Part shown: piece by piece, positions 6,622 to 13,168 of the stretch | How positions within the stretch are numbered: position 1 is the stretch's first letter | Layout: each line of letters starts with the position of its first letter | Assembly (NCBI GenBank): GCA_028876585.1 | Contig: JAGWRL010000334.1 | Span: 1 to 13,168, forward strand | Length of the DNA: 13,168 bases | DNA from: Pseudomonadota bacterium | Lineage (GTDB): Bacteria > Pseudomonadota > Alphaproteobacteria > Rhizobiales > Beijerinckiaceae | Direction: 5' to 3' | The notes under the pieces: model-generated | What the model was told of the DNA's origin: nothing | Databases searched by the model: none | Seen by the model: the letters and a program-made list of their open reading frames with translations, nothing else | Made by a program: the position numbers and the translations under genes

Positions 6622-8388
6622 TCAGGCCGCCGGCTTGGCGAACATCCGGCGCAGATTGTCGAACAGTTCGATTCTCGCGCCGGCCCGCTTCATGATCAGC
6701 GATTGCTGCAAAATCGTCAGCGTGTTGTTCCAGGCGTAGTAGATGACGAGGCCGGCCGGGAACGAGCCGAACATGAAGGTGAAGATGAACGGCATATAGG
6801 TGAACATCATCTTCTGCGTCGGATCGGTCGGCTCCGGCTGCATCTTCATTTGCAGGAACATGGTCAGGCCCATGACCAGCGGCCAGATGCCCAGATGCAG
6901 GAAATGGCCGAACACCGGCAGCACGGTCGGATCGAACGGGATCAGGCCGAACAGGGTGAACACATTGGTCGGGTCGGGCACCGACAGATCCTTGATCCAG
7001 CCGTAGAACGGCTGGTGACGCATTTCCAGCGTGATCGAGAACACGCTGTAGAGCGCGATGAAGACGGGGATCTGCGGCAGCATCGGCAGGCAGCCGGCGA
7101 CCGGGTTGACCCCCTCCTTGCGCATGATCTCCATTTGCGCCTGCTGCTGCTTCTGCGTATCGTTGGGATACATCTCCTTCAGCGCGGCGAGCTTGGGCTG
7201 GATCAGCTTCATCTTCGCCATCGAGCGGTAGCTCTGATTGGCGAGCGGGAAGAACACCGCCTTGACGATGACGGTCACCATCAGGATCGCCAGGCCGAAA
7301 TTGCCGGTGAATTTGTAGAGGAAGTCGATCAGGTAGAACATCGGCTTGGTGACGAAATAGAGCCGGCCCCAATCGATCATCAGGTCGAATTTCTTGATGC
7401 CGAGATTGCTGATGTAGCTGTCGATGGTGGAGACTTCGAGCGCGCCGGCGAAGATGTGGGTCTGCTGCGCGGCCGTCGCGCCGGGCGCCACGTCGAGCGG
7501 CGCGGCGACGAAATCGGTCTGGTAATCCTCGCGCGTCGGCGGGCCGGCGGCGGAGAAACGGGCCTCGACCGGCTCGCTCTGGCCCGGCACGATCGCCGAG
7601 GCCCAATAGCGGTCAGTGAAACCGAACCAGCCGCCGGTGGATTTCATCGGCTTGAGCTTGTCGGTCGCCTTGTCGATGCCGGAATAGGTCTCCTTCTGCT
7701 CCGAGCCTTCGACATAGGCGACGAAGCCCTCGTGCACCGAAGCGCCGCTCGGCTTGGGGGCGCCGCGGCGCAGGATCAGCGCATAGGGGCGCAGCGACAC
7801 CGGCTTGTCGGTCTTGTTGTCGACCTTGTCGGTGACGGTGAACATGTATTTGTCGTCGACCGCGATCTCGCGCGTGAACAGCAGCCCTTCGCCGTTGTCG
7901 TAGCTGAGCGTGACGGGATGGCCGGGGGTCAGGTCGGTCGCGGAGGCGGTCCAGCGCGTCGCCCGCGTCGGCGTCTTCACCGCCTTATCGGGGGTGACGA
8001 AGCCGGTCTCGGCCCAATAGGGCTCGGCGGAGCCGGCGGGCGAGAACAGTTCGACATGCGGGCTCTTCGGGTCGATGGTGTCGCGATAACCTTTGAGGAA
8101 CACGTCGTCGATCTCGCCGCCGTCGAGATTGATCGAGCCGCCGACGCCCGGCGCGTCGATTTTCACGCGCGGCGAGGCGGCGAGCGCCTCGGCGCGGGGC
8201 TTGATCAATTCCACCGCCGGGGCGGCGGTCTGCGGCGCGGCGGCCGAATTGGCCGCGCCCATGGCGATGGGGGGCTGCGGCGCGTTGGCGGGGCGCGGCG
8301 GCGGGGCGAAGAAGTAGTTCCAGCCGATCAGGACGAGCGCCGACAGCGCGATCGCCAGGATGAGGTTGCGTGTGTCCTCGGAATTCAT
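6622..8388 (-). CDS. yidC: Membrane protein insertase YidC
   Basis: YidC (Oxa1/Alb3 family) inserts proteins into the inner membrane, alone or with SecYEG. The 588-residue product has the Gram-negative layout. An N-terminal membrane anchor (about residues 8-26, LILAIALSALVLIGWNYFF) is followed by a Pro/Ala-rich linker and the large periplasmic beta-sandwich domain. The conserved insertase core follows in the last third, with FLYKFTGNFGLAILMVTVIV, the cytoplasmic Met/Gln-rich loop (KMKLIQPKLAALKEMYP) and the final hydrophobic segments. The product ends with a short charged tail. The ATG at 8388 overlaps the rnpA stop as ATGA, indicating coupled translation in the conserved rpmH-rnpA-yidC order. 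The usual next gene of alphaproteobacteria (engB/yihA) is not found downstream; the hydrolase-monooxygenase genes are there instead. Confidence 0.97.
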   Translation of the reverse strand: MNSEDTRNLILAIALSALVLIGWNYFFAPPPRPANAPQPPIAMGAANSAAAPQTAAPAVELIKPRAEALAASPRVKIDAPGVGGSINLDGGEIDDVFLKGYRDTIDPKSPHVELFSPAGSAEPYWAETGFVTPDKAVKTPTRATRWTASATDLTPGHPVTLSYDNGEGLLFTREIAVDDKYMFTVTDKVDNKTDKPVSLRPYALILRRGAPKPSGASVHEGFVAYVEGSEQKETYSGIDKATDKLKPMKSTGGWFGFTDRYWASAIVPGQSEPVEARFSAAGPPTREDYQTDFVAAPLDVAPGATAAQQTHIFAGALEVSTIDSYISNLGIKKFDLMIDWGRLYFVTKPMFYLIDFLYKFTGNFGLAILMVTVIVKAVFFPLANQSYRSMAKMKLIQPKLAALKEMYPNDTQKQQQAQMEIMRKEGVNPVAGCLPMLPQIPVFIALYSVFSITLEMRHQPFYGWIKDLSVPDPTNVFTLFGLIPFDPTVLPVFGHFLHLGIWPLVMGLTMFLQMKMQPEPTDPTQKMMFTYMPFIFTFMFGSFPAGLVIYYAWNNTLTILQQSLIMKRAGARIELFDNLRRMFAKPAA

Positions 8389-8765
8389 GACCGTCCGTCT
8401 CGTGCGGGGCGCGGCGCGTGGGCGCGGCCGATGGCCGCGGCGATATCGGCGACCAGCGCCTCGAACGCAAGGGTCAGCGCGTCGCGGCGCGCCATCAGCA
8501 CATAGTCGAAGTCGGCGCGCGCCTCCGTCGCCGGGACGCGGCGGATCGCTTCGCGCAGCCGCCGCCGGATACGGTTGCGCACAGGCGAATTGCCGGTTTT
8601 CTTGGTGACGGTGAGGCCGACGCGCGGCCCCTGATGCGCCGTCTCGGGCGCGCGGGCGTTGGCCTGTAGCGTGAACGCGCTGGCGCCGATGCGCCGACCC
8701 TTGGCGGCGCGCTGGAATTCGGCCCGCTGCGTCAGCCGCCCCCAAACGGGGGCCTGGGCGTCCAA
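8385..8765 (-). CDS. rnpA: Ribonuclease P protein component, TTG start
   Basis: RnpA is the small basic protein that binds RNase P RNA and helps it cut 5' leaders from pre-tRNAs. The product (126 residues from the TTG) shows the family N-terminus RLTQRAEFQRAAKGRR at residues 10-25, the central strand GPRVGLTVTKKTGNS, and the hallmark RNR region, NSPVRNRIRRRLREA (59-73). The tail (RAHAPRPARDGRS) is a modest extension. No ATG or GTG lies at a suitable place, so TTG at 8765, 10 bases after the rpmH stop, is the most plausible start. No good Shine-Dalgarno precedes it, and a 6-bp stem lies just inside the coding region. Translation may thus be weak or coupled to rpmH. The stop overlaps the yidC start as ATGA. 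The protein identity is firm; the exact start is not. Confidence 0.93.
   Translation of the reverse strand: MDAQAPVWGRLTQRAEFQRAAKGRRIGASAFTLQANARAPETAHQGPRVGLTVTKKTGNSPVRNRIRRRLREAIRRVPATEARADFDYVLMARRDALTLAFEALVADIAAAIGRAHAPRPARDGRS
8738..8753 (-). other. Perfect hairpin inside the first codons of rnpA
   Basis: A GCCCCC stem pairs perfectly with GGGGGC (8738-8743 with 8748-8753) around a 4-base loop. In the mRNA it lies about 13 to 28 bases after the rnpA TTG start. It could dampen ribosome entry at rnpA, helping keep RnpA far below L34, which is made from the same transcript. It is not followed by a T-tract. The function is inferred. Confidence 0.4.
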
Positions 8766-8775
8766 CGTCTTGAGA

Positions 8776-8910
8776 TCAGGCCGAAAGCTTCTTGCGGCCG
8801 CGCGCGCGGCGGGCGTTGAGCACTTTGCGGCCGCCGACCGTCGCCATACGGGCGCGGAAGCCGTGGCGGCGCTTGCGCACGATCTTGCTCGGCTGAAAGG
8901 TGCGCTTCAC
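8776..8910 (-). CDS. rpmH: Ribosomal protein L34, GTG start
   Basis: L34 is a very small basic protein of the large ribosomal subunit. The 44-residue product starts [20 protein letters not shown] after the initiator and ends ARGRKKLSA, matching the family along its whole length. The start is GTG at 8910, with a good AGGAG Shine-Dalgarno (8919-8923) at 8 bases; no ATG is available in frame. It heads the rpmH-rnpA-yidC transcript and has its own strong promoter about 77 bases upstream. The leader in between folds into a terminator-like hairpin. Confidence 0.97.
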   Translation of the reverse strand: MKRTFQPSKIVRKRRHGFRARMATVGGRKVLNARRARGRKKLSA

Positions 8911-8947
8911 GGTGTATGCTCCTGATCCGGCGGGGGCGGTCGGCCCC

Positions 8948-8976
8948 AAAAAAATTGCGGCGGAAAACCCCGCCGC
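8948..8976 (-). terminator. Intrinsic-terminator-like hairpin in the rpmH leader
   Basis: A perfect 7-bp stem (8957-8963 with 8970-8976) with a 6-base loop is followed on the minus strand by AA and seven T residues (8948-8954), which is the form of a Rho-independent terminator. It lies downstream of the rpmH promoter (-10 at 8987-8992), starting only a few bases after the expected transcription start, so it would act on the rpmH transcript itself as an attenuator. It might also stop read-through from cobQ. A competing 8-bp pairing exists between 8968-8975 and 8928-8935, next to the rpmH Shine-Dalgarno. Confidence 0.6.
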
Positions 8977-8986
8977 GTTGGGGCGG

Positions 8987-9016
8987 CTTATAGGGGAGGG
9001 CGGCGGGGAAAGTCAA
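8987..9016 (-). promoter_or_regulatory. Strong sigma70-type promoter for rpmH-rnpA-yidC
   Basis: On the minus strand TTGACT (9011-9016) and TATAAG (8987-8992) are separated by 18 bases, a near-consensus housekeeping promoter in otherwise extremely GC-rich DNA. It lies between the cobQ stop and rpmH. Transcription should start near 8980, giving a leader of about 70 bases before the GTG start. Confidence 0.8.
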
Positions 9017-9019
9017 CGG

Positions 9020-9034
9020 GGCGGGCGCCCCGCC
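9020..9034 (-). terminator. Stem-loop directly after cobQ stop
   Basis: GGCGGG pairs with CCCGCC (9020-9025 with 9029-9034) around a 3-base loop, immediately after the cobQ stop codon and 3 bases before the rpmH -35 box. No T-tract follows. It may slow or end cobO-cobQ transcription, or simply reflect high GC. Confidence 0.3.
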
Positions 9035-10483
9035 TCACCGCGCCAGCCCCAGCATCGCCTCCACCTGCGCGTGGCGCTCCAGATGCGCCGCCAATCCGTC
9101 GAGCGTCGCCTCCACCTGGGCCTCGTAATTCAGCCCCGACGCCGCCGCGCCGATCCAGTCGAGCCAGGCGCGGCGCTGCGAATCGTCGCCGAACAGGCCG
9201 TGCACGTAGCAGCCGCGCACCCCGCCGTCGCGGCTGACCGCCCCGTCGCGGCGGCCGTCGTCGAAGGCGAGCAGCGGCGGCGCGGCGCCTTCGGTGCGGC
9301 CGACGTGGATCTCGTAACCGTGGAACGGCGCCCCGTCCGCCAGCGAGCGGCCGGCGATGCGGGTCAGCGTCTTTGGCCCGCCGAGCACGGTGTCGACCTC
9401 CAGCAGGCCGAGGCCGGGAACCGTCTCCGGCGGCCCCTCGATCCCTTGCGGGTCGGCGACCGTGCGGCCGAGCATCTGATAGCCGCCGCACAGGCCGAGT
9501 ACCTTTCCGCCGCGCCGGGCATGGGCGAGAATGTCGATGTCCCAGCCTTCGCCGCGCAGCGCCTTGAGATCGGCGATGGTGGCCTTCGAGCCGGGCAGGA
9601 TGATGAGATCGGCCGCCGGCAGCGGGCGGCCGCGCGGGGCGAAGGCGAAGCGCACGCCGGGTTCGGCGGCGAGCGGATCGAAATCGTCGAAATTGGAGAT
9701 GTTGGGCAGGCGCGGGACGACGATGCTCGTCGCGCCGTCGCCGGGCGGCCGGACCCGGTCGAGCGCGACCGAATCCTCGGCCGGCAGCCGCTGCGCGTCG
9801 GCGAAATGCGGGATCAGGCCGAAGGCGCGCCAGCCGCTCATCGCCTCGATCCGCGCCAAGCCGTCGGTAAACAGCGAGGGATCGCCGCGAAACTTGTTGA
9901 CGAGGAAGCCGGCGATCCTCGCGGCGTCGGCGGGGTCGAGCACGGCGCGGGTTCCCACGATCTGCGCGAACACGCCGCCGCGGTCGATGTCGCCGATCAG
10001 CACCACCGGCGCCCCGGCGGCGCGCGCGAAACCCATGTTGGCGATGTCATGCGCGCGCAGGTTGATCTCGGCCGCGCTGCCGGCGCCCTCGACCAGCACG
10101 AAATCGGCCTGCGCCTTGCAGATCTCGAAGCTTTGCATCACCTGCGCCATCAGCTTCGGCTTCCACGCCTGATAATCGCGCGCCTTCGCGGCGCCGACGA
10201 CGCGGCCCTGCACGACGATCTGGCTGCCGGTTTCGCTCTGCGGCTTCAATAGCACCGGGTTCATGTGCACGCTCGGCTCGACGCGACAGGCGCGCGCCTG
10301 CAACGCCTGGGCGCGGCCGATTTCGCCGCCGTCCGCCGTCACGGCGGCGTTGTTGGACATGTTCTGCGGCTTGAACGGAACGACGCGATAGCCCCGATGG
10401 GCCAGCGCCCGGCAGAGGCCGGCGACGATCAGCGACTTGCCGACGTCGGAGCCCGTGCCCTGGAACATCAGCGCGCGGGCCAC
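9035..10483 (-). CDS. cobQ: Cobyric acid synthase (glutamine-dependent amidase)
   Basis: CobQ amidates four side-chain carboxylates (b, d, e, g) of adenosylcobyrinic acid a,c-diamide using glutamine and ATP, giving adenosylcobyric acid in the aerobic and anaerobic B12 routes. The 482-residue product begins with the dethiobiotin-synthetase-like ATPase domain, with its P-loop [10 protein letters not shown] (residues 8-17). It ends in a class I glutamine amidotransferase domain with Cys332 (LCGGYQMLG) and His428 (CYVHGLF). The start is GTG at 10483, one base after the cobO stop, and keeps the conserved [12 protein letters not shown]-terminus. An ATG five codons later is possible but would trim conserved residues. 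It forms a two-gene unit with cobO. All key residues that I can check are present. Confidence 0.96.
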   Translation of the reverse strand: MARALMFQGTGSDVGKSLIVAGLCRALAHRGYRVVPFKPQNMSNNAAVTADGGEIGRAQALQARACRVEPSVHMNPVLLKPQSETGSQIVVQGRVVGAAKARDYQAWKPKLMAQVMQSFEICKAQADFVLVEGAGSAAEINLRAHDIANMGFARAAGAPVVLIGDIDRGGVFAQIVGTRAVLDPADAARIAGFLVNKFRGDPSLFTDGLARIEAMSGWRAFGLIPHFADAQRLPAEDSVALDRVRPPGDGATSIVVPRLPNISNFDDFDPLAAEPGVRFAFAPRGRPLPAADLIILPGSKATIADLKALRGEGWDIDILAHARRGGKVLGLCGGYQMLGRTVADPQGIEGPPETVPGLGLLEVDTVLGGPKTLTRIAGRSLADGAPFHGYEIHVGRTEGAAPPLLAFDDGRRDGAVSRDGGVRGCYVHGLFGDDSQRRAWLDWIGAAASGLNYEAQVEATLDGLAAHLERHAQVEAMLGLAR

Positions 10484-10484
10484 G

Positions 10485-11096
10485 CTAAAACTCGATCCCC
10501 GCCTGCGCCTTCACGCCGGCGGCGAAATGGTGCTTGAGCGCGCCCATTTCGGTGACGAGATCGGCCGCCTCGATCAGCTCCGGCTTGGCGTTGCGGCCGG
10601 TGACGACGATGTGCAGGTCGTCCCGGCGCGCCCGCAAAGCCGCCACGACTTCATCCAGCGGCAGATAGTCGTAACGCAGCGCGACGTTCATCTCGTCGAG
10701 CACCAGCAGGCGGATTTCCGGATCGGCCATCATTTCCTGCGCGACCTTCCAGGCGGCGGCGGCGGCGGCGACGTCGCGGGCGCGATCCTGCGTCTCCCAG
10801 GTGAAACCCTCGCCCATGGTGCGCCAGACGATCTGATCGCCGAAGCGGGCGAAGGCGAGCCGCTCGCCGGTCTCCCACGCGCCCTTGATGAACTGCACCA
10901 CGCCGACCTTCCAGCCGCGCCCGAGCGCGCGCAGCGCCAGCCCGAAGGCGGCGGTCGATTTGCCTTTGCCGGGGCCGGTGTGGACGATCAGCAGCGATTT
11001 TTGCGCAATCGTCTTGGCGGCGACCTCGGCGTCCTGCACCGCCTTGCGCTTGGCCATCTTCGCCTGATGGCGCGCGTTCTCATCCGATTCCGTCAT
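10485..11096 (-). CDS. cobO: Cob(I)yrinic acid a,c-diamide adenosyltransferase
   Basis: CobO (CobA/BtuR family) transfers the 5'-deoxyadenosyl group of ATP to cob(I)yrinic acid a,c-diamide, forming the cobalt-carbon bond of coenzyme B12. The 203-residue length is typical. The N-terminal charged stretch is followed by the P-loop GPGKGKST (residues 41-48). The family segments [21 protein letters not shown] and [14 protein letters not shown] are intact, and the C-terminus ends near [15 protein letters not shown], typical for the family. The ATG at 11096 opens a minus-strand transcript that diverges from the riboswitch-controlled cobalt operon. No clear minus-strand promoter or good Shine-Dalgarno is visible in the intergenic region. 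cobQ follows after one base. Confidence 0.96.
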   Translation of the reverse strand: MTESDENARHQAKMAKRKAVQDAEVAAKTIAQKSLLIVHTGPGKGKSTAAFGLALRALGRGWKVGVVQFIKGAWETGERLAFARFGDQIVWRTMGEGFTWETQDRARDVAAAAAAWKVAQEMMADPEIRLLVLDEMNVALRYDYLPLDEVVAALRARRDDLHIVVTGRNAKPELIEAADLVTEMGALKHHFAAGVKAQAGIEF

Positions 11097-11110
11097 GGGA
11101 CAGACGCTTT

Positions 11111-11120
11111 AAGGCGCCTT
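11111..11120. other. 10-bp perfect palindrome in the cobO/riboswitch divergent region
   Basis: AAGGCGCCTT lies 14 bases upstream of the cobO start and 8 bases before the plus-strand -35 box. The place would suit an operator for a dimeric regulator of either transcript. It is a single short palindrome with no second copy seen, so this is only a possibility. Confidence 0.25.
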
Positions 11121-11128
11121 GGGCCGCG

Positions 11129-11157
11129 TTGACAGGGGGGGCGCCTGGCCCTACCAG
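11129..11157 (+). promoter_or_regulatory. Promoter of the riboswitch-cobalt operon
   Basis: A perfect TTGACA at 11129-11134 is followed after 17 bases by TACCAG at 11152-11157, a weak but correctly spaced -10 box. The predicted start near 11164 coincides with the first paired bases of the cobalamin riboswitch, which supports the assignment. Confidence 0.6.
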
Positions 11158-11162
11158 ACAGA

Positions 11163-11321
11163 GTGACGGTCCCCGCGCGAGCGGGGCGAACAGGGAATAC
11201 GGCTGACAAACCGTAGCTGCCCCCGCAACTGTATACGGGATGTCTCGCGTCAGGACGCCACTGGAGCTTTTCCGGGAAGGCGACGCAGACGAAGCCCCGT
11301 GAGCCAGGAGACCTGCCGTCG
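11163..11321 (+). ncRNA. Cobalamin riboswitch (adenosylcobalamin type)
   Basis: The aptamer is complete. The closing stem P1 pairs GACGG (11165-11169) with CCGTC (11316-11320). A 6-bp stem with a GCGA tetraloop follows (11171-11186). Then come CAGGGAATA (11191-11199) and a hairpin TACGG/CCGTA (11198-11202 with 11211-11215). The core is GCTGCCCCCGCAACTGTA (11216-11233), CCACTG (11258-11263) and GGGAAGG (11274-11280). The diagnostic B12 box, AGCCAGGAGACCTGCC, is at 11302-11317. When bound to adenosylcobalamin it should lower expression of the downstream DUF1636 gene, cobW and cobN. It reads on the plus strand only, so cobO and cobQ are not under its direct control. Confidence 0.95.
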
Positions 11322-11408
11322 CATCTAACGGGCCGAAGCGGGCGGGGCGTCCCGCATCGGCGAGCCGGGTTCGCCCGGCGCCCGCGCGCGCGCCCCTGGG
11401 ATGATTGC
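11322..11408 (+). promoter_or_regulatory. Expression platform of the cobalamin riboswitch
   Basis: This stretch links the B12 box to the first gene. It holds a 5-bp stem (11342-11346 with 11351-11355) and a perfect 6-bp stem closed by a TTCG tetraloop (11364-11369 with 11374-11379). A run of alternating G and C to about 11393 follows, then CCCCTGGGATGA before the GTG. There is no T-tract, so control is more likely by hiding the ribosome binding site than by transcription termination. No protein gene is seen in this 312-base gap between cobO and the first plus-strand gene. Confidence 0.55.
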
Positions 11409-11789
11409 GTGGGCGAGCCTGCAAAAGTTACTGTCGCCGTCTGTACGACCTGCCGCGCCGAGGGCGAACCGCTGGAGCCGCGCGAGGCGAGGGCCGGCGC
11501 GCGCCTCTATCGGGCCTTGAGCGCGGCCGCGGGGCTAAGCGATCCGGCGGTGGTCGGGGTCGAGTGCTTCAGCGTCTGCAAGCGGCCGTGCACGCTGAGT
11601 TTTTCGGCCCGCCACGCCTGGACCTACGTCTATGGCGATTTTCCCGCCGACGCCGAGCCGGAGGCGATTCTGGCCGCCGCGCGGCTCTACGGCGCCTCGC
11701 CGCACGGGCTGATCCCGTGGAAGGAGCGCCCGAGCGCGCTCAAAAAGGGCGTCGTCGCCCGCATCCCGCCGCTGGAGATCGACCGTTGA
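11409..11789 (+). CDS. DUF1636-type cysteine-rich putative metal-binding protein
   Basis: The 126-residue product resembles the DUF1636 family, small proteins of unknown activity often found beside cobW and cobN. It begins with VAVCTTC (C12 and C15) and continues with a second cysteine cluster, C53-x3-C57-x3-C61 (ECFSVCKRPC), followed by YVYGDF. Five cysteines in a small soluble protein suggest metal or iron-sulfur binding. It is the first gene after the cobalamin riboswitch, and its stop overlaps the cobW TTG start, so a part in cobalt delivery or homeostasis is reasonable but unproved. The GTG at 11409 is chosen because it lies just before the conserved region; the ATG at 11401 is in another frame. 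The ribosome binding site is poor (GGGATGA), as expected if the riboswitch controls it. Confidence 0.85.
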   Translation: MGEPAKVTVAVCTTCRAEGEPLEPREARAGARLYRALSAAAGLSDPAVVGVECFSVCKRPCTLSFSARHAWTYVYGDFPADAEPEAILAAARLYGASPHGLIPWKERPSALKKGVVARIPPLEIDR

Positions 11790-12817
11790 GCGCTTTCGCC
11801 AAAATACCCGCCACCATCGTCACCGGCTTTCTCGGCGCCGGCAAGACGACGATGATCCGGCACCTCTTGGAAAACGCCAACGGCCGCCGCATCGCGCTGG
11901 TGATCAACGAATTCGGCGACATCGGCGTCGATGGCGACATCCTCAAATCCTGCGGCGTCGAGGCCTGCGGCGCGGACGACATCATCGAACTCGCCAACGG
12001 CTGCATCTGCTGCACCGTCGCCGACGATTTCCTGCCCGCGATCGAGGCGCTGCTGACGCGCGCCGACCGGCTCGACCATATCGTGATCGAGACCTCCGGC
12101 CTGGCGCTGCCGAAACCGCTGTTGAAGGCGTTCGACTGGCCGCAGGTGCGCGCAAAACTCACCGTCGACGGCGTGATCGCGGTGGTCGACGCGGCCGCCG
12201 TCGCCGACGGGCGCTTCGCCGACGACGCGCAGGCGCTGGCCGCCCAACGCGCCGCCGACCCCTCGCTCGATCACGACAACCCGCTGGAGGAGGTCTACGA
12301 GGACCAGATCCTGTGCGCCGACATCGTCGTCATCAACAAGACCGACCTTTTGAGCGCCGGCGACGCGGCGCGGGTGGCGGTGGAAGTGCGTCAGGCCGCG
12401 CGCGGCGCGACCAAGGTGATCGCGGCGCAGGAGGGCCGCGTCGACATCGACATCGCGCTCGGGCTGAAGGCGGGCGCCGAGGACGACATCGCCGCGCGCC
12501 CCTCGCACCACGACGCCGAAGCCGAGCATGACCACGACGATTTCGATTCGTTCGTGCTCGACGTGCCGGCGCTGGCCGACGCGGGCGCCTATCTGGAGCG
12601 GCTGGCGGCGGTGGCGCGCAGCCACGACGTGCTGCGCATCAAGGGCTTCCTCGATGTCGCGGGCAAGCCGATGCGGCTCCTCGTGCAGGGCGTCGGCGCG
12701 CGCTTCCGCAGCCAGTTCGACCGGCCGTGGGCGAATGGCGAAGCGCGGCGCGGGCGGCTCGTGGTGATCGGCGAGAAGGGGCTCGACCGGGCCGGCGTCG
12801 AGGCGGCGCTGCGCTGA
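11786..12817 (+). CDS. cobW: CobW, GTPase metallochaperone for cobalamin synthesis, TTG start
   Basis: CobW belongs to the COG0523 G3E GTPases and is thought to deliver cobalt to the CobNST chelatase. The 343-residue product has the P-loop GFLGAGKT (residues 14-21), the metal-site motif GCICC (72-76), ETSGLALP near 102-109 and the guanine motif NKTD (184-187). A His/Asp-rich stretch (about 241-252) fits metal binding, and the CobW C-terminal domain follows from about residue 255. The start is a TTG at 11786, overlapping the previous stop as TTGA, with GGAG 8 bases before. It gives MSAFAKIPATIVTGF, typical for the family; the first in-frame ATG lies within the P-loop region and is too late. 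The stop overlaps the cobN ATG by one base. Longer upstream reading in this frame overlaps the DUF1636 gene and is not real. Confidence 0.95.
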   Translation: MSAFAKIPATIVTGFLGAGKTTMIRHLLENANGRRIALVINEFGDIGVDGDILKSCGVEACGADDIIELANGCICCTVADDFLPAIEALLTRADRLDHIVIETSGLALPKPLLKAFDWPQVRAKLTVDGVIAVVDAAAVADGRFADDAQALAAQRAADPSLDHDNPLEEVYEDQILCADIVVINKTDLLSAGDAARVAVEVRQAARGATKVIAAQEGRVDIDIALGLKAGAEDDIAARPSHHDAEAEHDHDDFDSFVLDVPALADAGAYLERLAAVARSHDVLRIKGFLDVAGKPMRLLVQGVGARFRSQFDRPWANGEARRGRLVVIGEKGLDRAGVEAALR

Positions 12818-13168
12818 TGCACCTGCTGCGCGCCGAGCTGAGATCGCTGGACGAGACCGCGGCGGCCGTCGATCTCGAGCAGAGCCGCGCCGATATCGTC
12901 GCGCTGTCGTTCGCCGACAGCGATCTCGGCGTGCTGGCGAAAGCCTGGGGCCAAATCGCCGGCGAGGCGGGCGGGCGCACGCTGCGGCTGGCCAATATCA
13001 ACAACCTGCGCCATCCCTATTCCGTCGACCTCTATATCGAGAAGGTGATCTCGCACGCCCAATTCGTGCTGATCCGGCTGCTCGGCGGGCTCGATTACTG
13101 GCGCTACGGCGTCGAGGAGATCGCGCGCGCGGTCCGCGCGAGCGGCGCGGCGCTGGCGATCGTGCCCG
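12817..13168 (+). CDS. cobN: Cobaltochelatase subunit CobN, N-terminal part
   Basis: CobN is the large (about 1200-1300 residue) subunit of the aerobic ATP-dependent cobaltochelatase, which with CobS and CobT inserts cobalt into hydrogenobyrinic acid a,c-diamide. About 117 residues are visible before the right edge. The product begins MHLLRAELRSLDETAAAVDL and contains the CobN-typical DIVALSFADSDLGVLAKAW and a segment ending FVLIRLLGGLDYWRYGVEE. The ATG at 12817 overlaps the cobW stop (TGATG), so it is translated in tandem with cobW and is under the cobalamin riboswitch. The catalytic parts lie outside the window. Confidence 0.94.
   Translation, partial: MHLLRAELRSLDETAAAVDLEQSRADIVALSFADSDLGVLAKAWGQIAGEAGGRTLRLANINNLRHPYSVDLYIEKVISHAQFVLIRLLGGLDYWRYGVEEIARAVRASGAALAIVP

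Noticed and set aside
6703..8505. 600-residue open frame on the plus strand opposite yidC and rnpA
   Set aside because: It is rich in Arg, His, Asp and Gly in the way typical of antisense shadows of high-GC genes, shows no domain, and lies over clear yidC and rnpA sequence.
8900..10252. 450-residue open frame on the plus strand opposite cobQ
   Set aside because: Low-complexity Arg/Ala/Asp composition with no family motif; a shadow of cobQ, which is intact on the other strand.
11380..11393. Alternating GC run as Z-DNA element
   Set aside because: Short GC alternation is common at this base composition; no further sign of function.
1..13168. CRISPR array, insertion sequence, prophage, tRNA or rRNA gene
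   Set aside because: No regularly spaced repeats, transposase motifs, terminal inverted repeats or tRNA-like cloverleaf sequences were seen when reading both strands.

Overview
The window is about 13 kb of very GC-rich DNA from a bacterial chromosome, densely packed with genes. Gene content and order point to an alphaproteobacterium, most likely of the Hyphomicrobiales (Rhizobiales). The markers are trpA-accD-folC adjacency, an AccD without its zinc-finger cysteines, the aerobic-type cobalamin genes cobO, cobQ, cobW and cobN, and a dispersed GC-rich intergenic palindrome. The genus cannot be fixed from this alone. All genes from position 1 to 11096 lie on the minus strand; everything after that is on the plus strand.

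Reading the minus strand in its transcription direction, cobO and cobQ (11096 to 9035) come first: corrinoid adenosylation and cobyric acid synthesis. Next is a strong sigma70-type promoter and the classic rpmH-rnpA-yidC block (8910 to 6622), which makes ribosomal protein L34, the RNase P protein and the YidC membrane insertase. The rpmH leader holds a terminator-like hairpin directly after the promoter. After a 118-base gap come three tightly packed genes (6503 to 3905): an HSL-family alpha/beta hydrolase, an EthA-like flavin monooxygenase overlapping it by ATGA, and a small membrane protein of unknown function. Then follow trpA, accD and folC (3858 to 868), and after a short gap containing a palindromic repeat, radA, which runs off the left edge.

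On the plus strand, a 312-base divergent intergenic region holds a promoter and a complete cobalamin riboswitch. They precede a packed operon of a DUF1636-type cysteine-rich protein, the GTPase CobW and the start of cobN, the large subunit of aerobic cobaltochelatase. Cobalt handling and insertion are therefore under vitamin B12 feedback, while the divergent cobO-cobQ pair is outside that riboswitch.

Most of the window is well-known core metabolism. I see no wholly new system. The points that deserve a second look are the putative attenuator in the rpmH leader, the His-to-Gln change in the monooxygenase fingerprint, the monooxygenase-esterase-membrane protein cassette between yidC and trpA, the zinc-less AccD, and trpA standing without trpB.
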